Below, one piece after another: positions 1 to 7,429 of a stretch of 10,448 nucleotides of DNA (its first letter is position 1; every line of letters begins with the position of its first letter). The DNA is taken from the NCBI GenBank assembly GCA_937872125.1, contig CALMNY010000313.1, forward strand, positions 1 to 10,448. The letters are read 5' to 3'. Made by a program: the position numbers and the translations under genes. The notes under the pieces were generated by a model that did not search any database, was not told where the DNA came from, and saw only the letters and a program-made list of their open reading frames with translations. This DNA comes from an uncultured Candidatus Competibacteraceae bacterium. GTDB lineage: Bacteria > Pseudomonadota > Gammaproteobacteria > Competibacterales > Competibacteraceae.

Positions 1-267
1 GCGATGCGCCAGCGCCTGGAAACCACCGCCCAGCGCCTGCGTGGCCTGAGCGGTCACTTGCACGCCCTGAGCCCGCTCGCCACGCTCGACCGGGGTTACG
101 CCATCGTGCGCCGGCTACCGGGCGGCGAAATCCTGCGCCGGGCCGACGCCGTCCATATTGGCGATGTCGTGGAAGTACTGCTCAGCCGGGGCCGCCTGTA
201 TTGCCGGATCACCGCGACGGAACCGGCGAACGGTGCTCCGGCGGTGGACCGGGATCAGGCTCCCTGA
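1..267 (+). CDS. xseA: Exodeoxyribonuclease VII large subunit, C-terminal fragment
   Basis: This is the 3' end of a gene that begins before the window; the frame is open from base 1 to the TGA at 265-267 (about 88 codons). The fragment has the typical XseA tail: a helical stretch rich in Arg and Leu, then a block reading L-S-P-L-A-T-L-x-R-G-Y-A-I-V around residues 22-35, then a short beta-rich end with G-D-V-V-E-V-L-L. In the family, XseA pairs with several small XseB subunits to form exonuclease VII, a cytoplasmic enzyme that degrades single-stranded DNA to oligonucleotides in repair. The LSPLATLxRGYAI block is highly characteristic, so the assignment is firm even though the OB-fold and catalytic regions lie outside. 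The next gene starts 18 nt downstream on the same strand and may be co-transcribed. It has no evident link to the lipid genes further on. Confidence 0.92.
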   Translation, partial: AMRQRLETTAQRLRGLSGHLHALSPLATLDRGYAIVRRLPGGEILRRADAVHIGDVVEVLLSRGRLYCRITATEPANGAPAVDRDQAP

Positions 268-285
268 AGCAACGGTTCGCATCCC

Positions 286-876
286 ATGCGTCGCCTCTGG
301 CTGCTGCTCCTGATCTGCGCGTTCGGCGCCTGGTTTGCGTGGCGCGACCGTTCTATCGAGCGATTGCCCGGCGTTCTGGCCCCGGAGGCACCGCGCCAAA
401 AACTGCTGGATGGAACCGCGCCCGCCTTTCGCAAGGACCGCTACGAACTCAAGGCGTTGGCGGAATTCGCTGTCGAAGCGCGGGTGCTGGGCCGGGAAGA
501 TTACCGCTTCGACGCTGGCGCAGAACTGGCGCCGGTGGATTTGGCGCTGGGCTGGGGGCCAATGTCGGACAGCGCAGTGTTGGCCGAAATCGCCATTCAT
601 CAACGCAACCGGTTCTACTACTGGCTCACCGCCACCTTTCCCATCCCGCGCCGGGACATTGAGACCCATAGCGCCAACATGCACCTGATTCCCGCTTCGC
701 ACGCCGTCGCCGACCGGTTGAAGTCGGTGCGTCCCGGCCATATTGTCAACCTGAGCGGCTACCTGGTGGATGTCCGCCGTGATGACGGCTGGCATTGGCG
801 CAGCTCGCTGACCCGCGAGGATACCGGCGCTGGCGCCTGCGAGTTGATCTGGGTGGAAACCGTAGCTCTGCGTTGA
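286..876 (+). CDS. Small membrane-anchored or secreted protein of unknown function
   Basis: A 196-residue protein that I cannot assign to a named family. Residues 1-19 (basic MRR, then Leu/Ala/Trp-rich) look like an uncleaved signal anchor or a signal peptide, so the rest would be periplasmic. The body is soluble-looking, with a Trp/Tyr-rich middle (R-F-Y-Y-W near residue 109) and a C-terminal beta-type segment with G-H-I-V-N-L-S-G-Y-L-V-D followed by a W-H-W-R-S-S-L-T-R-E-D-T-G-A-G-A-C motif. The G-x-x-V-x-L-x-G-x-L-V pattern resembles a small OB-like barrel, which is only an impression. It starts 18 nt after xseA, so it is probably read from the same transcript. No strong Shine-Dalgarno is visible before the ATG, but the hydrophobic N-terminus and the absence of a better start support it. 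Function unknown. Confidence 0.75.
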   Translation: MRRLWLLLLICAFGAWFAWRDRSIERLPGVLAPEAPRQKLLDGTAPAFRKDRYELKALAEFAVEARVLGREDYRFDAGAELAPVDLALGWGPMSDSAVLAEIAIHQRNRFYYWLTATFPIPRRDIETHSANMHLIPASHAVADRLKSVRPGHIVNLSGYLVDVRRDDGWHWRSSLTREDTGAGACELIWVETVALR

Positions 877-958
877 TGAACCGCCAGCCCAGAGCGCGAA
901 ACCGTATTACCATATCGCATCGCCTTTCCCGACCCGACCTGACAGGACTTGAATCCTC

Positions 959-1777
959 ATGAAACTGGACATGATCAGCCGCTATCCCGAAACCACGCCC
1001 AAACCAGCACCGTTGCTGTTCGTGCATGGTTCGTTTGCGGACGCCCGCTGCTGGGATGAAAACTTTCTGCCCCATTACGCACGGCATGGCTACGAAGCGC
1101 ACGCTTTCAGTATGCGCGGCCACGGCCGCAGCGAGGGTCATGAGCATCTCCACACCTGGCGGCTGGCCGATTACGTCGCCGATCTGGCCAAAGCCGTCGG
1201 AACCATGCCGGCTCCGCCGGTGCTGATCGGTCATTCGATGGGCGGCATGGTGGTCCAAAAATATCTCGAAGATCACCCCGCTATCGCCGGGGTCGTGCTC
1301 ATGGCCTCAGTGCCACCGCAGGGTCTGCTGCCGACCAATCTGCACATGGCGATGCGCCATCCGTTCCTGTTCCAGCAAATGGCGCTGTTCTCGCTGCTCG
1401 GCCCCACCTATGGCACGCCGGAGATGATGCGGCGGTTGCTGTTCTCCCAGAACATGCCGCTGTCCAAGCTGCGGGAATATTTCGATTATGTCCAAGCCGA
1501 ATCGCAGGTTGTGGCGCTGGACATGATGGGCCTGAATCCACTGCGGCTGAATCCGCGCCAGTTGCGGATGCCCATCCTGGCGCTCGGCGCACGCCACGAT
1601 GTGTTCGTCTCGCCGGCCATGGTCGAGGAAACCGCCCGTTTCTACAACAACACCGAGGTACGCATTTTCCCGAACATGGCCCACGCCATGATGCTGGAGC
1701 TGAACTGGCGCGAGCCGGCGGATTATCTGCTGGACTGGCTGGAACGCGCGGTCACTCCGCAGGCGGCGGCGGCCTGA
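959..1777 (+). CDS. Alpha/beta hydrolase (lipase/esterase-like)
   Basis: A 272-residue single-domain alpha/beta-hydrolase-fold protein with no signal peptide, so probably cytoplasmic. Visible motifs in order: F-V-H-G near residues 21-24 (oxyanion-hole loop), R-G-H-G-R-S around 53-58, the nucleophile elbow G-H-S-M-G-G at 91-96 with Ser93, an acid candidate Asp214 in G-A-R-H-D-V-F-V, and His242 in N-M-A-H-A-M-M-L. This full Ser-Asp-His triad and the length are typical of monoacylglycerol lipase-like or lysophospholipase-like enzymes and of small esterases. The Met/Phe-rich cap at about 125-165 suggests a hydrophobic substrate. An AGGA at 944-947 lies 11 nt before the ATG. It faces fadD tail to tail, so a role in acyl ester breakdown is plausible but rests on context only; the exact substrate cannot be read from sequence. 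Confidence 0.88.
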   Translation: MKLDMISRYPETTPKPAPLLFVHGSFADARCWDENFLPHYARHGYEAHAFSMRGHGRSEGHEHLHTWRLADYVADLAKAVGTMPAPPVLIGHSMGGMVVQKYLEDHPAIAGVVLMASVPPQGLLPTNLHMAMRHPFLFQQMALFSLLGPTYGTPEMMRRLLFSQNMPLSKLREYFDYVQAESQVVALDMMGLNPLRLNPRQLRMPILALGARHDVFVSPAMVEETARFYNNTEVRIFPNMAHAMMLELNWREPADYLLDWLERAVTPQAAAA

Positions 1778-1796
1778 CCGCACGCGCCTGCTGCAA

Positions 1797-1827
1797 CCCT
1801 CTCCCAGTGGGAGAGGGAGTCGCTTTT
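1797..1827 (+). terminator. Perfect 9-bp hairpin between convergent genes
   Basis: The arms CCCTCTCCC (1797-1805) and GGGAGAGGG (1809-1817) pair perfectly around the loop AGT, and TTTT follows at 1824-1827. It lies 19 nt after the hydrolase stop and 8 nt beyond the fadD stop on the other strand, so it could end transcription from both sides. The T-run is short and 6 nt away from the stem, so it is not a textbook intrinsic terminator. The CCCTCTCCC-n-GGGAGAGGG pattern is also a widespread intergenic repeat in many high-GC proteobacteria, so it may be one copy of a dispersed element. Confidence 0.6.
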
Positions 1828-3487
1828 ACCCCTCGCGCAGCAACCGCCGCAGAATCTTGCCGACGTTGGTCTTGGGCAACTCGGTGCGGAACTCGACCAG
1901 GTGCGGCACCTTGTAGGCTGTCAGGTTTTGGCGGCAGTACTCGATGAGCGTCTCGGCGGTCAGCGCCGGATCCTTTTTAACTACCACCAGCTTGACCGCC
2001 TCGCCCGTCTTTTCGTTTGGCACCCCGACCGCCGCCACCTCCAACACTCCAGGATGATGCGCGACCACATCCTCGATCTCGTTGGGATAGACGTTGAAGC
2101 CGGACACCAGGATCATGTCCTTCTTGCGATCTACGATCCGCGTATAGCCTCGCTCGTCCATGACGCCGATATCGCCGGTGCGCAGATAGCCGTCCGCAGT
2201 CATGACCTGGGCGGTTTCCTCGGGCCGATTCCAGTAGCCGCGCATCACCTGCGGGCCACGCACGCAAATCTCCCCGGCTTCGCCAATACCCAGTTCCCGC
2301 CCGTCATCGTCGCGGATGGACAGATCAGTCGAAGGAAACGGTAGACCAATGCTCCCGTTGTACTCTATAACGGTCAGCGGATTGAAGGTCACTGCCGGCG
2401 AAGTCTCGGTCAGGCCATATCCTTCGATCAGCGACACCCCGGTCACCTGCTGCCAGCGTTCCGCCACGGCCCGCTGGAGCGCCATGCCGCCAGACAGGCA
2501 GAGCTTGAGGGCGCTGAAATCCAGCCGCTCGAATCCTGGCGTGTGCAACAGCCCGTTGAACAGGGTATTCACGCCGGAAATACCGGTGAAGCGAACCTTG
2601 CTCAGTTCCTTGACGAAACCAGGCATGTCGCGTGGGTTGGTGATCAAAATGTTATGACCGCCGACCCGCATGAAGGTCAGGCAGTTGGCGGTTAATGAGA
2701 AGATGTGATAGAGCGGCAGGGCGGTAATGACGATTTCCTCAGCCGGTTTGGATACCGGACTCAGCCAGGCCGAGGCCTGCTGCAAATTCGCCACCAGGTT
2801 GCCATGGGTCAGCATCGCGCCCTTGGACACGCCGGTGGTGCCGCCGGTGTATTGCAGAAACGCCAGATCCTCATGATCGAGCGGCACATCCGCCAATGTT
2901 TTGCCTGCCCCTTCGCTCAACACTTGCCGGAACGGGATCGCGCCGGGGATGCTCCAGGCCGGCACCATTTTCTTGACCCGCTTGACCACGAAATTGACCA
3001 GCGGCCGCTTGGGAAACGGGAACAGATCGCCCAACTGGGTCGTGATCACCGTCTTGACCGGCGTCCGGTCCAGCACTTCCTGCAAGGTGTGAGCGAAGTT
3101 TTCGAGGATGACGATGACGGTCGCGCCGGAATCCTTGAGCTGATGCTCCAGTTCGCGGGGCGTGTACAAGGGATTAACGTTCACCACGATCAAACCCGCG
3201 CGCAGGACGCCGAACAGCGCCACCGGATATTGCAGCACGTTGGGCATCATCAGGGCGACCCGCTCACCCTTGCCCAAACCGAGCGTCTGTTGCAGCCAGG
3301 CCCCAAACGCGCGGCTCAGCCGGTCAATGTCCCGATACTGCAGGGTCACGCCCATGTTGGAATAAGCCGGCAAATCGCTAAAGCGCTGGCAGCTTTTTTC
3401 CAGAATGTCCTTCAGCGAACTGAACTCGTTCAGGTCCGCCTCAGCCGGCACGCCCGGTGAATATTCGCGCAACCAGATTTTTTCCAC
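1826..3487 (-). CDS. fadD: Long-chain-fatty-acid-CoA ligase
   Basis: A 553-residue acyl-CoA synthetase of the ANL (AMP-binding) superfamily, close to the 561 residues of E. coli FadD. It activates free fatty acids with ATP and CoA through an acyl-adenylate, usually at the inner face of the membrane. Visible motifs: the phosphate loop [11 protein letters not shown] (213-223), A-L-P-L-Y-H-I-F (256-263), G-Y-G-L-T-E-T-S-P (356-364), Y-L-R-T-G-D with Asp439, the hinge region [16 protein letters not shown] (453-468), and catalytic Lys544 in N-V-G-K-I-L-R-R. All key residues are present. The start is GTG, supported by a strong AAGGGGGT Shine-Dalgarno (3491-3498) about 4 nt upstream. It is divergent from a TetR regulator, the usual arrangement for a locally controlled fatty-acid gene. 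It could feed acyl-CoA both to beta-oxidation and to the neighbouring WS/DGAT enzymes. Confidence 0.95.
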   Translation of the reverse strand: MEKIWLREYSPGVPAEADLNEFSSLKDILEKSCQRFSDLPAYSNMGVTLQYRDIDRLSRAFGAWLQQTLGLGKGERVALMMPNVLQYPVALFGVLRAGLIVVNVNPLYTPRELEHQLKDSGATVIVILENFAHTLQEVLDRTPVKTVITTQLGDLFPFPKRPLVNFVVKRVKKMVPAWSIPGAIPFRQVLSEGAGKTLADVPLDHEDLAFLQYTGGTTGVSKGAMLTHGNLVANLQQASAWLSPVSKPAEEIVITALPLYHIFSLTANCLTFMRVGGHNILITNPRDMPGFVKELSKVRFTGISGVNTLFNGLLHTPGFERLDFSALKLCLSGGMALQRAVAERWQQVTGVSLIEGYGLTETSPAVTFNPLTVIEYNGSIGLPFPSTDLSIRDDDGRELGIGEAGEICVRGPQVMRGYWNRPEETAQVMTADGYLRTGDIGVMDERGYTRIVDRKKDMILVSGFNVYPNEIEDVVAHHPGVLEVAAVGVPNEKTGEAVKLVVVKKDPALTAETLIEYCRQNLTAYKVPHLVEFRTELPKTNVGKILRRLLREG

Positions 3488-3499
3488 GCTACCCCCTTG

Positions 3500-3512
3500 A
3501 TGAATGTTTCAT
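3500..3512. promoter_or_regulatory. Inverted repeat upstream of fadD, candidate operator
   Basis: ATGAA-TGT-TTCAT is a perfect 5-bp inverted repeat with a 3-nt centre, 12 nt upstream of the fadD GTG and next to its Shine-Dalgarno, in the 141-bp space shared with the divergent TetR gene. A repressor bound here would block fadD. The short arms and the lack of a second copy make this a candidate only. The rest of the 3488-3628 gap shows A/T-rich patches (3536-3577) but no convincing -35/-10 pair. Confidence 0.3.
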
Positions 3513-3628
3513 GATCCCGGTCGAACTGAAGGACTGGAAAATAGCCTGAAACCGCCCAAAATTAAACAGCACAACCCGCTCTGGACCCCCGTATTCCACA
3601 AACTCTGCCTGGACCCGCGCCAGCTTCC

Positions 3629-4261
3629 ATGAAAACCCGCGACCGTATCCTGCTCACCAGCCTGCAACTGTTCAACGAACACGGCGAACCCCGCATCACC
3701 ACCAATCACATCGCCGATGAACTGGACATCAGCCCCGGCAATCTCTACTACCACTTTCGCAGCAAGGATGAAATCATCTCATTGCTATTCCAGCAGTTCG
3801 AGCGGCGGATGGAAGCCGCACTGCAAACGCCCGAACGCCGGGTGCCGAACATGGAGGACATGTGGCTGTACTTGCACTTGGTGTTCGAGAGCATCTGGGA
3901 GTACCGATTCCTTTATCGCGACCTCGATAATATTTTGAGTCGCAACAAGAAATTGCGCACCCATTTCCGCCGCATCCTGGAGCGCAAGATCAGCACCGCC
4001 ACCGCCATCTGCAAGGGGCTGGTGGAGGCCGGCGTCATGAACGCCACCAGCGAGGACATCGCGGCGCTGGCCCGCAATATCGCCGTGGTAGCTACCTACT
4101 GGCTGAATTTTCAGAGTGTCCGCGCCAGCGCCAGCGCCGCCCCGGATGAAGGCAGCCATCTCGGCTTGGGCGTTTATCAGGTGCTGGCGCTGGTGGCCCC
4201 ATTCCTCAATGGGGAAGCGCGGCTGCTGTTTGAACAGATCAGCCGCGAGTACCTGGCGTAA
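3629..4261 (+). CDS. TetR/AcrR-family transcriptional regulator
   Basis: A 210-residue protein with the classic TetR layout. The N-terminal DNA-binding domain covers about residues 3-50: T-R-D-R-I-L-L-T-S-L-Q-L-F-N-E-H-G, then a helix-turn-helix ending in I-S-P-G-N-L-Y-Y-H-F-R-S-K-D-E-I. The signature G-N-L-Y-Y-H-F is very well kept. Residues 60-210 form the all-helical ligand-binding and dimerisation domain, with an aromatic segment around W-E-Y-R-F-L-Y-R-D-L (94-103). Divergence from fadD suggests that it represses fadD and perhaps other lipid genes here, with acyl-CoA or fatty acid as the likely effector, as for other fatty-acid TetR regulators such as PsrA or Bacillus FadR. That role is inference. 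The ATG has only a weak ribosome site; the domain fit at the N-terminus supports it. Confidence 0.93.
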   Translation: MKTRDRILLTSLQLFNEHGEPRITTNHIADELDISPGNLYYHFRSKDEIISLLFQQFERRMEAALQTPERRVPNMEDMWLYLHLVFESIWEYRFLYRDLDNILSRNKKLRTHFRRILERKISTATAICKGLVEAGVMNATSEDIAALARNIAVVATYWLNFQSVRASASAAPDEGSHLGLGVYQVLALVAPFLNGEARLLFEQISREYLA

Positions 4262-4274
4262 GCGAGAAGGGCGA

Positions 4275-4304
4275 GCTTCGTCGGGACACGAGCCGAGGCG
4301 AAGC
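4275..4304. terminator. Hairpin between convergent TetR and patatin genes
   Basis: GCTTCGTCGG (4275-4284) pairs with CCGA (4293-4296) and CGAAGC (4299-4304) across an 8-nt loop and a GG bulge, 14 nt after the TetR stop. A second, longer-range repeat overlaps it: GGACACG at 4284-4290 and CGTGTCC at 4319-4325. There is no T-run, so intrinsic termination is uncertain; the structure would suit a bidirectional pause or a shared 3' end. Confidence 0.35.
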
Positions 4305-4310
4305 GTACTG

Positions 4311-5576
4311 CTAACGCGCGTGTCCGGCGGGCGCCGAAACGATCTCCTGCAACTGATCCAGCGCGGTGCCCAGGTTCCGGGTCAGCCGGCTGCGATACTT
4401 CTTCGGTGCGGCGGAACTCTGCCGCTCACGCGCGCTGGTGTAGTAGTGCCGATTGCGATCCTCCAGCACGTCCATCCGCATCCGGATGCCATGCCGCGCC
4501 AGGATCGGCTCCAGTTCCGCGCGCCGGGCCAGCAAATCCTCGCGGATGGTCTGATAGGCGTGCTCGCACACCCAGTCCCGCCCAGAGAAGCTGAACACGT
4601 TGGTAAAGAACATCTTGGCGTCATCGCGGTTCGGCTCGAACAGGATCAGGTCGGTATGCTCGAACTCGGTGTCGTATTTCTGCATGCTGACCTGCAAGCG
4701 GGAATGGATCAGCGCCCGGAACATCTGCGACAACACGACCGGCAGGCCGCCTTCCACCAACCGTCCTACATGGGTCGGCCGCCCCGCCTGGACCGCCAAC
4801 CGGGCGTCGAACGGCACCAGCGGATTGAGGCACAGCAACAAATCCAGTTCTTCCTGCAAGGCCACCGAGGCGTGCATGGTTTTTTGCAGGGCGCCATCCA
4901 CGAAGGAATGGCCGTCTATTTCCACCGGCGGATACAACCCCGGCAGCGCACTGCTGGCCTGCACCGCCCGGGAAATCGGCACATGATCATAGCCGGGCGC
5001 ACCAAATTTCACCGATTCGCCGGTATCCAGATCCACCGCAATCACATACAGCTTGTTCTTCAGTTGGCGAAAATCATCGGTCCGGCCCGGCGCACTCCAC
5101 AGGTGGGCCAGGTATTGATAAATCGGCTCATTGTCGAAAAAGCCGGACGGCAACGCTTTTCCCAGCCGGGTCAACGATTGCAGCAGGCTCAAGTCAAAGG
5201 GATTTTGCAAATAGCGCCAGAAAGCTTCCAGCAACAGCCGGGGCGCCGAGGACAGCCGCCGCCAGTACTCACCGAGAGCCGGCATCAGGAAAATGCGCGG
5301 ATCGAGCGGATGTTCCTCGGATTCGTTGCTGATAAAAATATGGCAAATCTGGCCGGTAGAAAGCCGGTTGGCCAGCAGCGCCGCCATCACCGCGCCGGCG
5401 CTGACGCCCACGTACACGTTGAGATGGTTCAAATCAAGGCCATCCAGCGCCTCGCCGAGCGCGTGCAGCGCGCCGATTTCGTAGACCAGCCCCACCGGTC
5501 CACCGCCGGCAATGGCCAAACCGATCCGGGAACCGCTGGCCTGACGTTGAATGCTTTCGGGCTGGGTAACCAGCAT
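4311..5576 (-). CDS. Patatin-like phospholipase / acyl hydrolase
   Basis: A 421-residue patatin-family lipid acyl hydrolase, which cuts acyl esters with a Ser-Asp dyad. Visible: the oxyanion loop G-G-G-P-V-G at 24-29 followed by Y-E-I-G-A-L-H-A-L, the nucleophile motif G-V-S-A-G at 57-61 (Ser59), and D-G-A at 227-229 (Asp227) in S-F-V-D-G-A-L. Both dyad residues are present, so it should be active. The loop lacks the Arg/Lys of the common GGGxRG form. The C-terminal 170 residues have no motif I recognise; the tail is basic (Y-R-S-R-L-T-R) and could touch membranes. There is no signal peptide. It sits 31 nt downstream of WS/DGAT-1 in the same direction, with a GGAGGT Shine-Dalgarno (5580-5585) close to the ATG, so it is very likely the last gene of the phasin-WS/DGAT operon. 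A role as storage-lipid lipase is inferred from that context; phospholipid turnover is the alternative. Confidence 0.9.
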   Translation of the reverse strand: MLVTQPESIQRQASGSRIGLAIAGGGPVGLVYEIGALHALGEALDGLDLNHLNVYVGVSAGAVMAALLANRLSTGQICHIFISNESEEHPLDPRIFLMPALGEYWRRLSSAPRLLLEAFWRYLQNPFDLSLLQSLTRLGKALPSGFFDNEPIYQYLAHLWSAPGRTDDFRQLKNKLYVIAVDLDTGESVKFGAPGYDHVPISRAVQASSALPGLYPPVEIDGHSFVDGALQKTMHASVALQEELDLLLCLNPLVPFDARLAVQAGRPTHVGRLVEGGLPVVLSQMFRALIHSRLQVSMQKYDTEFEHTDLILFEPNRDDAKMFFTNVFSFSGRDWVCEHAYQTIREDLLARRAELEPILARHGIRMRMDVLEDRNRHYYTSARERQSSAAPKKYRSRLTRNLGTALDQLQEIVSAPAGHAR

Positions 5577-5607
5577 GTGACCTCCATATTCTTCTGATAA
5601 GTGATGA

Positions 5608-6951
5608 TCACGGGATGGCTGGATCGGCGCGCGCCTTCAACTCGGCGATTTCCATTTCCAGTCCAGCCACCAATTCCGCCGGATCGGCCACCACGCCTTG
5701 ATCAGCGGTGACGCCGATGGTGATCGCCCCGGCATAACTCAGCACGCAAACGCCAATCCCGATGCTGGTGACCTGCGGCACCCAGGCCAGCACCCCCGCC
5801 AGCGGCGCGTTTGCCAGATACAGCGGCTCCTCCGGCCCCGGCACGTTGGTCAACACCGCAGTCGCCTTCAAGCCCAACAGCCGCAACAGTACTCGCTCGA
5901 GCCAGTTGGGCAATCCGCCGACCAGCCGGATCATCAGCGCATTCGCCAGCGCTTCCGGCGAGGACTTGACCCGTTCCATGCGCGCCCGCACCGCCGCCAG
6001 TCGCGCCACCGGATCGGTCACGTCCAGCGGCAGTTTTAGGAAAACCACCGCAAACTGGTTGCCGAGTTGAATTTCTTCCTGATAGGGCCGCAAATTGACC
6101 GGCACCGCCAGGCGCGCCATCAGCCTGGGTCGCGCATCGCCCCGCGCCCGCAAATACCGGCCCAGCGCGCCGGCCACCACGGTCAGCATCACATCGTTTA
6201 CCCGCCCGCCCCAGCGCCGCCGAATGCGCGTGATGTCGCTCAGGGGAATCGGCGCCGACCAAGCCATACGCTTCTGGCCGTTCAACCTTCCCCGCAACAC
6301 GGTGCGGGTTTCCGGGATCACCACAAACTGCCGCAGAAATCCCAAGAGGAGCGCCCCGCCCCAGCGCATCCGCTCCAGCCCGCTGGCGAGCAGCTTCGGC
6401 ATTTTGGCGGTCTTCGCCGCCAAACGGGCATGGTTACGTTGCTCCTCCAGCGAAGTCGCCACCGGCGCCACCGGCCGCCCCTCCGGATGCGGCGCCCGGT
6501 CGGCCAGCGTCAAAAACACCCGCAGTAACGCAATCCCATCAGCAACACAGTGGTGTACCCGGAACAACAGCGCGCAGCCCGACCCGGCATTTTCCACCAC
6601 TACACAGCGCCACAGCGGCCGGTCCGCCTTCAGCGGCTGGCTGGCCACTTCGCCCACCAGCGCCGCCAGCGCCTGCTGATCCGCCGGCTCCGGCAACCGT
6701 CGCCATTCAAGATGGGCCTTCAGATCGAACGCCTCATCTTCGATCCAGGCATAGCGGCCGCCTTCCCGCACCAGTCGTTGCCGAAAACGGTTAAACGCCA
6801 GCAGCCGCCGGTTCAATACCTCGCACAACCGGTCTTCGGTCAGCGGCTCGGCCAGCACCAGCAGAATCGTCACCACCATGGGCTGGCAGGATGTATCCAT
6901 CCGCGCCCAGGTGATATCGCTGCGGGTCGCCCACTCCCTCGTCGCAGTCAC
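5608..6951 (-). CDS. Wax ester synthase/diacylglycerol acyltransferase, copy 1 (WS/DGAT-1)
   Basis: A 447-residue bifunctional acyltransferase that joins acyl-CoA to a fatty alcohol (wax ester) or to diacylglycerol (triacylglycerol); family members work at the inner membrane face and on forming lipid bodies. The active-site motif H-H-C-V-A-D-G is at 133-139 (HHxxxDG), P-L-W is at 112-114, N-D-V is at 252-254, V-N-L-R-P is at 285-289, and N-V-P-G-P-E-E-P-L-Y is at 369-378. Length matches the 445-475 residues of characterised enzymes such as AtfA. The start is GTG; the following S-D-I-T-W-A-R-M-D aligns with the usual N-terminal L-S-x-x-D-x-x-F/W-L-R-M-E, so no upstream start is needed. It begins 7 nt after the phasin stop and ends 31 nt before the patatin gene, so the three are probably one operon. 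Whether it prefers alcohol or diacylglycerol cannot be told. Confidence 0.93.
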   Translation of the reverse strand: MTATREWATRSDITWARMDTSCQPMVVTILLVLAEPLTEDRLCEVLNRRLLAFNRFRQRLVREGGRYAWIEDEAFDLKAHLEWRRLPEPADQQALAALVGEVASQPLKADRPLWRCVVVENAGSGCALLFRVHHCVADGIALLRVFLTLADRAPHPEGRPVAPVATSLEEQRNHARLAAKTAKMPKLLASGLERMRWGGALLLGFLRQFVVIPETRTVLRGRLNGQKRMAWSAPIPLSDITRIRRRWGGRVNDVMLTVVAGALGRYLRARGDARPRLMARLAVPVNLRPYQEEIQLGNQFAVVFLKLPLDVTDPVARLAAVRARMERVKSSPEALANALMIRLVGGLPNWLERVLLRLLGLKATAVLTNVPGPEEPLYLANAPLAGVLAWVPQVTSIGIGVCVLSYAGAITIGVTADQGVVADPAELVAGLEMEIAELKARADPAIP

Positions 6952-6958
6952 CCCGGCT

Positions 6959-7366
6959 TTACGACCGTGGGTTAGCCTGAGCGCGGCTCAGCTCGTCGAG
7001 GTGCGCCTGCAAGGCGTCTATCCGCTGTGTCAGATCGCGCAGATCATCGCGGCCGGGAACGCCGAGTTGCCCGATCACCCGGGTCAGGCGATCCTCAAAA
7101 ATCTGCTCGACCTTGTCCCAAGTCTCGACCATCCGGCCACGAGTTTCCTCGGTTTGTTCCTTGGCTACCTCCAACGCCCCTGCAGTAGCGCCCCGGGTTC
7201 GCTCCTCGACTTTTTCCCCTTCCTTGACCAGCGTCTCAAACAGCTTGCCACCTTCCGAACTCACCTTGGCGAACGCGCCCAGCCCAGCCAGCCAGATCAG
7301 ATGGGCGGATTCCCGCACGGACTGGGACCACGGGCTTTCGGCGTTGCCTTTGACTTTCTTGACCAT
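6959..7366 (-). CDS. Phasin-type granule-associated protein (PhaI/PhaF family)
   Basis: A 135-residue, charged helical protein of the polyhydroxyalkanoate granule-associated family (PhaI/PhaF type). The hallmark is the N-terminal block I-W-L-A-G-L-G-A-F-A-K-V (24-35) followed by G-G-K-L-F-E-T-L-V-K-E-G-E (39-51). Residues 50-95 form a long amphipathic helix rich in Glu, Lys and Arg. The C-terminus has L-G-V-P-G-R-D-D-L (101-109) and a leucine-repeat coiled coil to about residue 126, as in PhaI. Phasins coat storage granules, controlling their size and separating them from the cytoplasm. A strong AGAGGAG ribosome site (7373-7379) with a 6-nt spacer fixes the ATG and predicts high expression. 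It leads an operon with WS/DGAT-1 and the patatin lipase, so its granule here may be wax ester or triacylglycerol rather than, or as well as, PHA. No PHA synthase lies in the window. Confidence 0.92.
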   Translation of the reverse strand: MVKKVKGNAESPWSQSVRESAHLIWLAGLGAFAKVSSEGGKLFETLVKEGEKVEERTRGATAGALEVAKEQTEETRGRMVETWDKVEQIFEDRLTRVIGQLGVPGRDDLRDLTQRIDALQAHLDELSRAQANPRS

Positions 7367-7372
7367 GCGATG

Positions 7373-7379
7373 CTCCTCT
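7373..7379 (-). promoter_or_regulatory. Strong ribosome binding site of the phasin gene
   Basis: On the minus strand AGAGGAG precedes the phasin ATG with a 6-nt spacer. It is the best Shine-Dalgarno in the window and fits a structural granule protein made in quantity. Confidence 0.7.
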
Positions 7380-7429
7380 GACGGGCGTCCGGGAAGTCCG
7401 GCTAAGGCTCCCGACCCGGCTTCAAGTTA

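Noticed and set aside
115..795. 226-codon open frame on the - strand across xseA and the next gene
   Set aside because: It overlaps the firm xseA C-terminus and a gene with a clear signal anchor, and its composition is shadow-like.
2705..3460. 251-codon open frame on the + strand across fadD
   Set aside because: Antisense to an unambiguous acyl-CoA ligase, with no recognisable protein features.
4116..5597. 493-codon open frame on the + strand across the patatin gene
   Set aside because: It is antisense to a gene with full catalytic motifs, is rich in Gln, His, Arg and Pro, and shows no family motif. Long antisense frames are expected in high-GC coding DNA.
5601..5611. GTGAT-G-ATCAC palindrome at the WS/DGAT-1 stop
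   Set aside because: It overlaps the stop codon inside an apparent operon, is short, and has no promoter nearby, so it is probably chance.
6959..7366. Phasin gene as proof of a PHA synthesis operon
   Set aside because: No phaA, phaB, phaC, phaE or phaR gene is in the window, so PHA synthesis cannot be claimed from this sequence.
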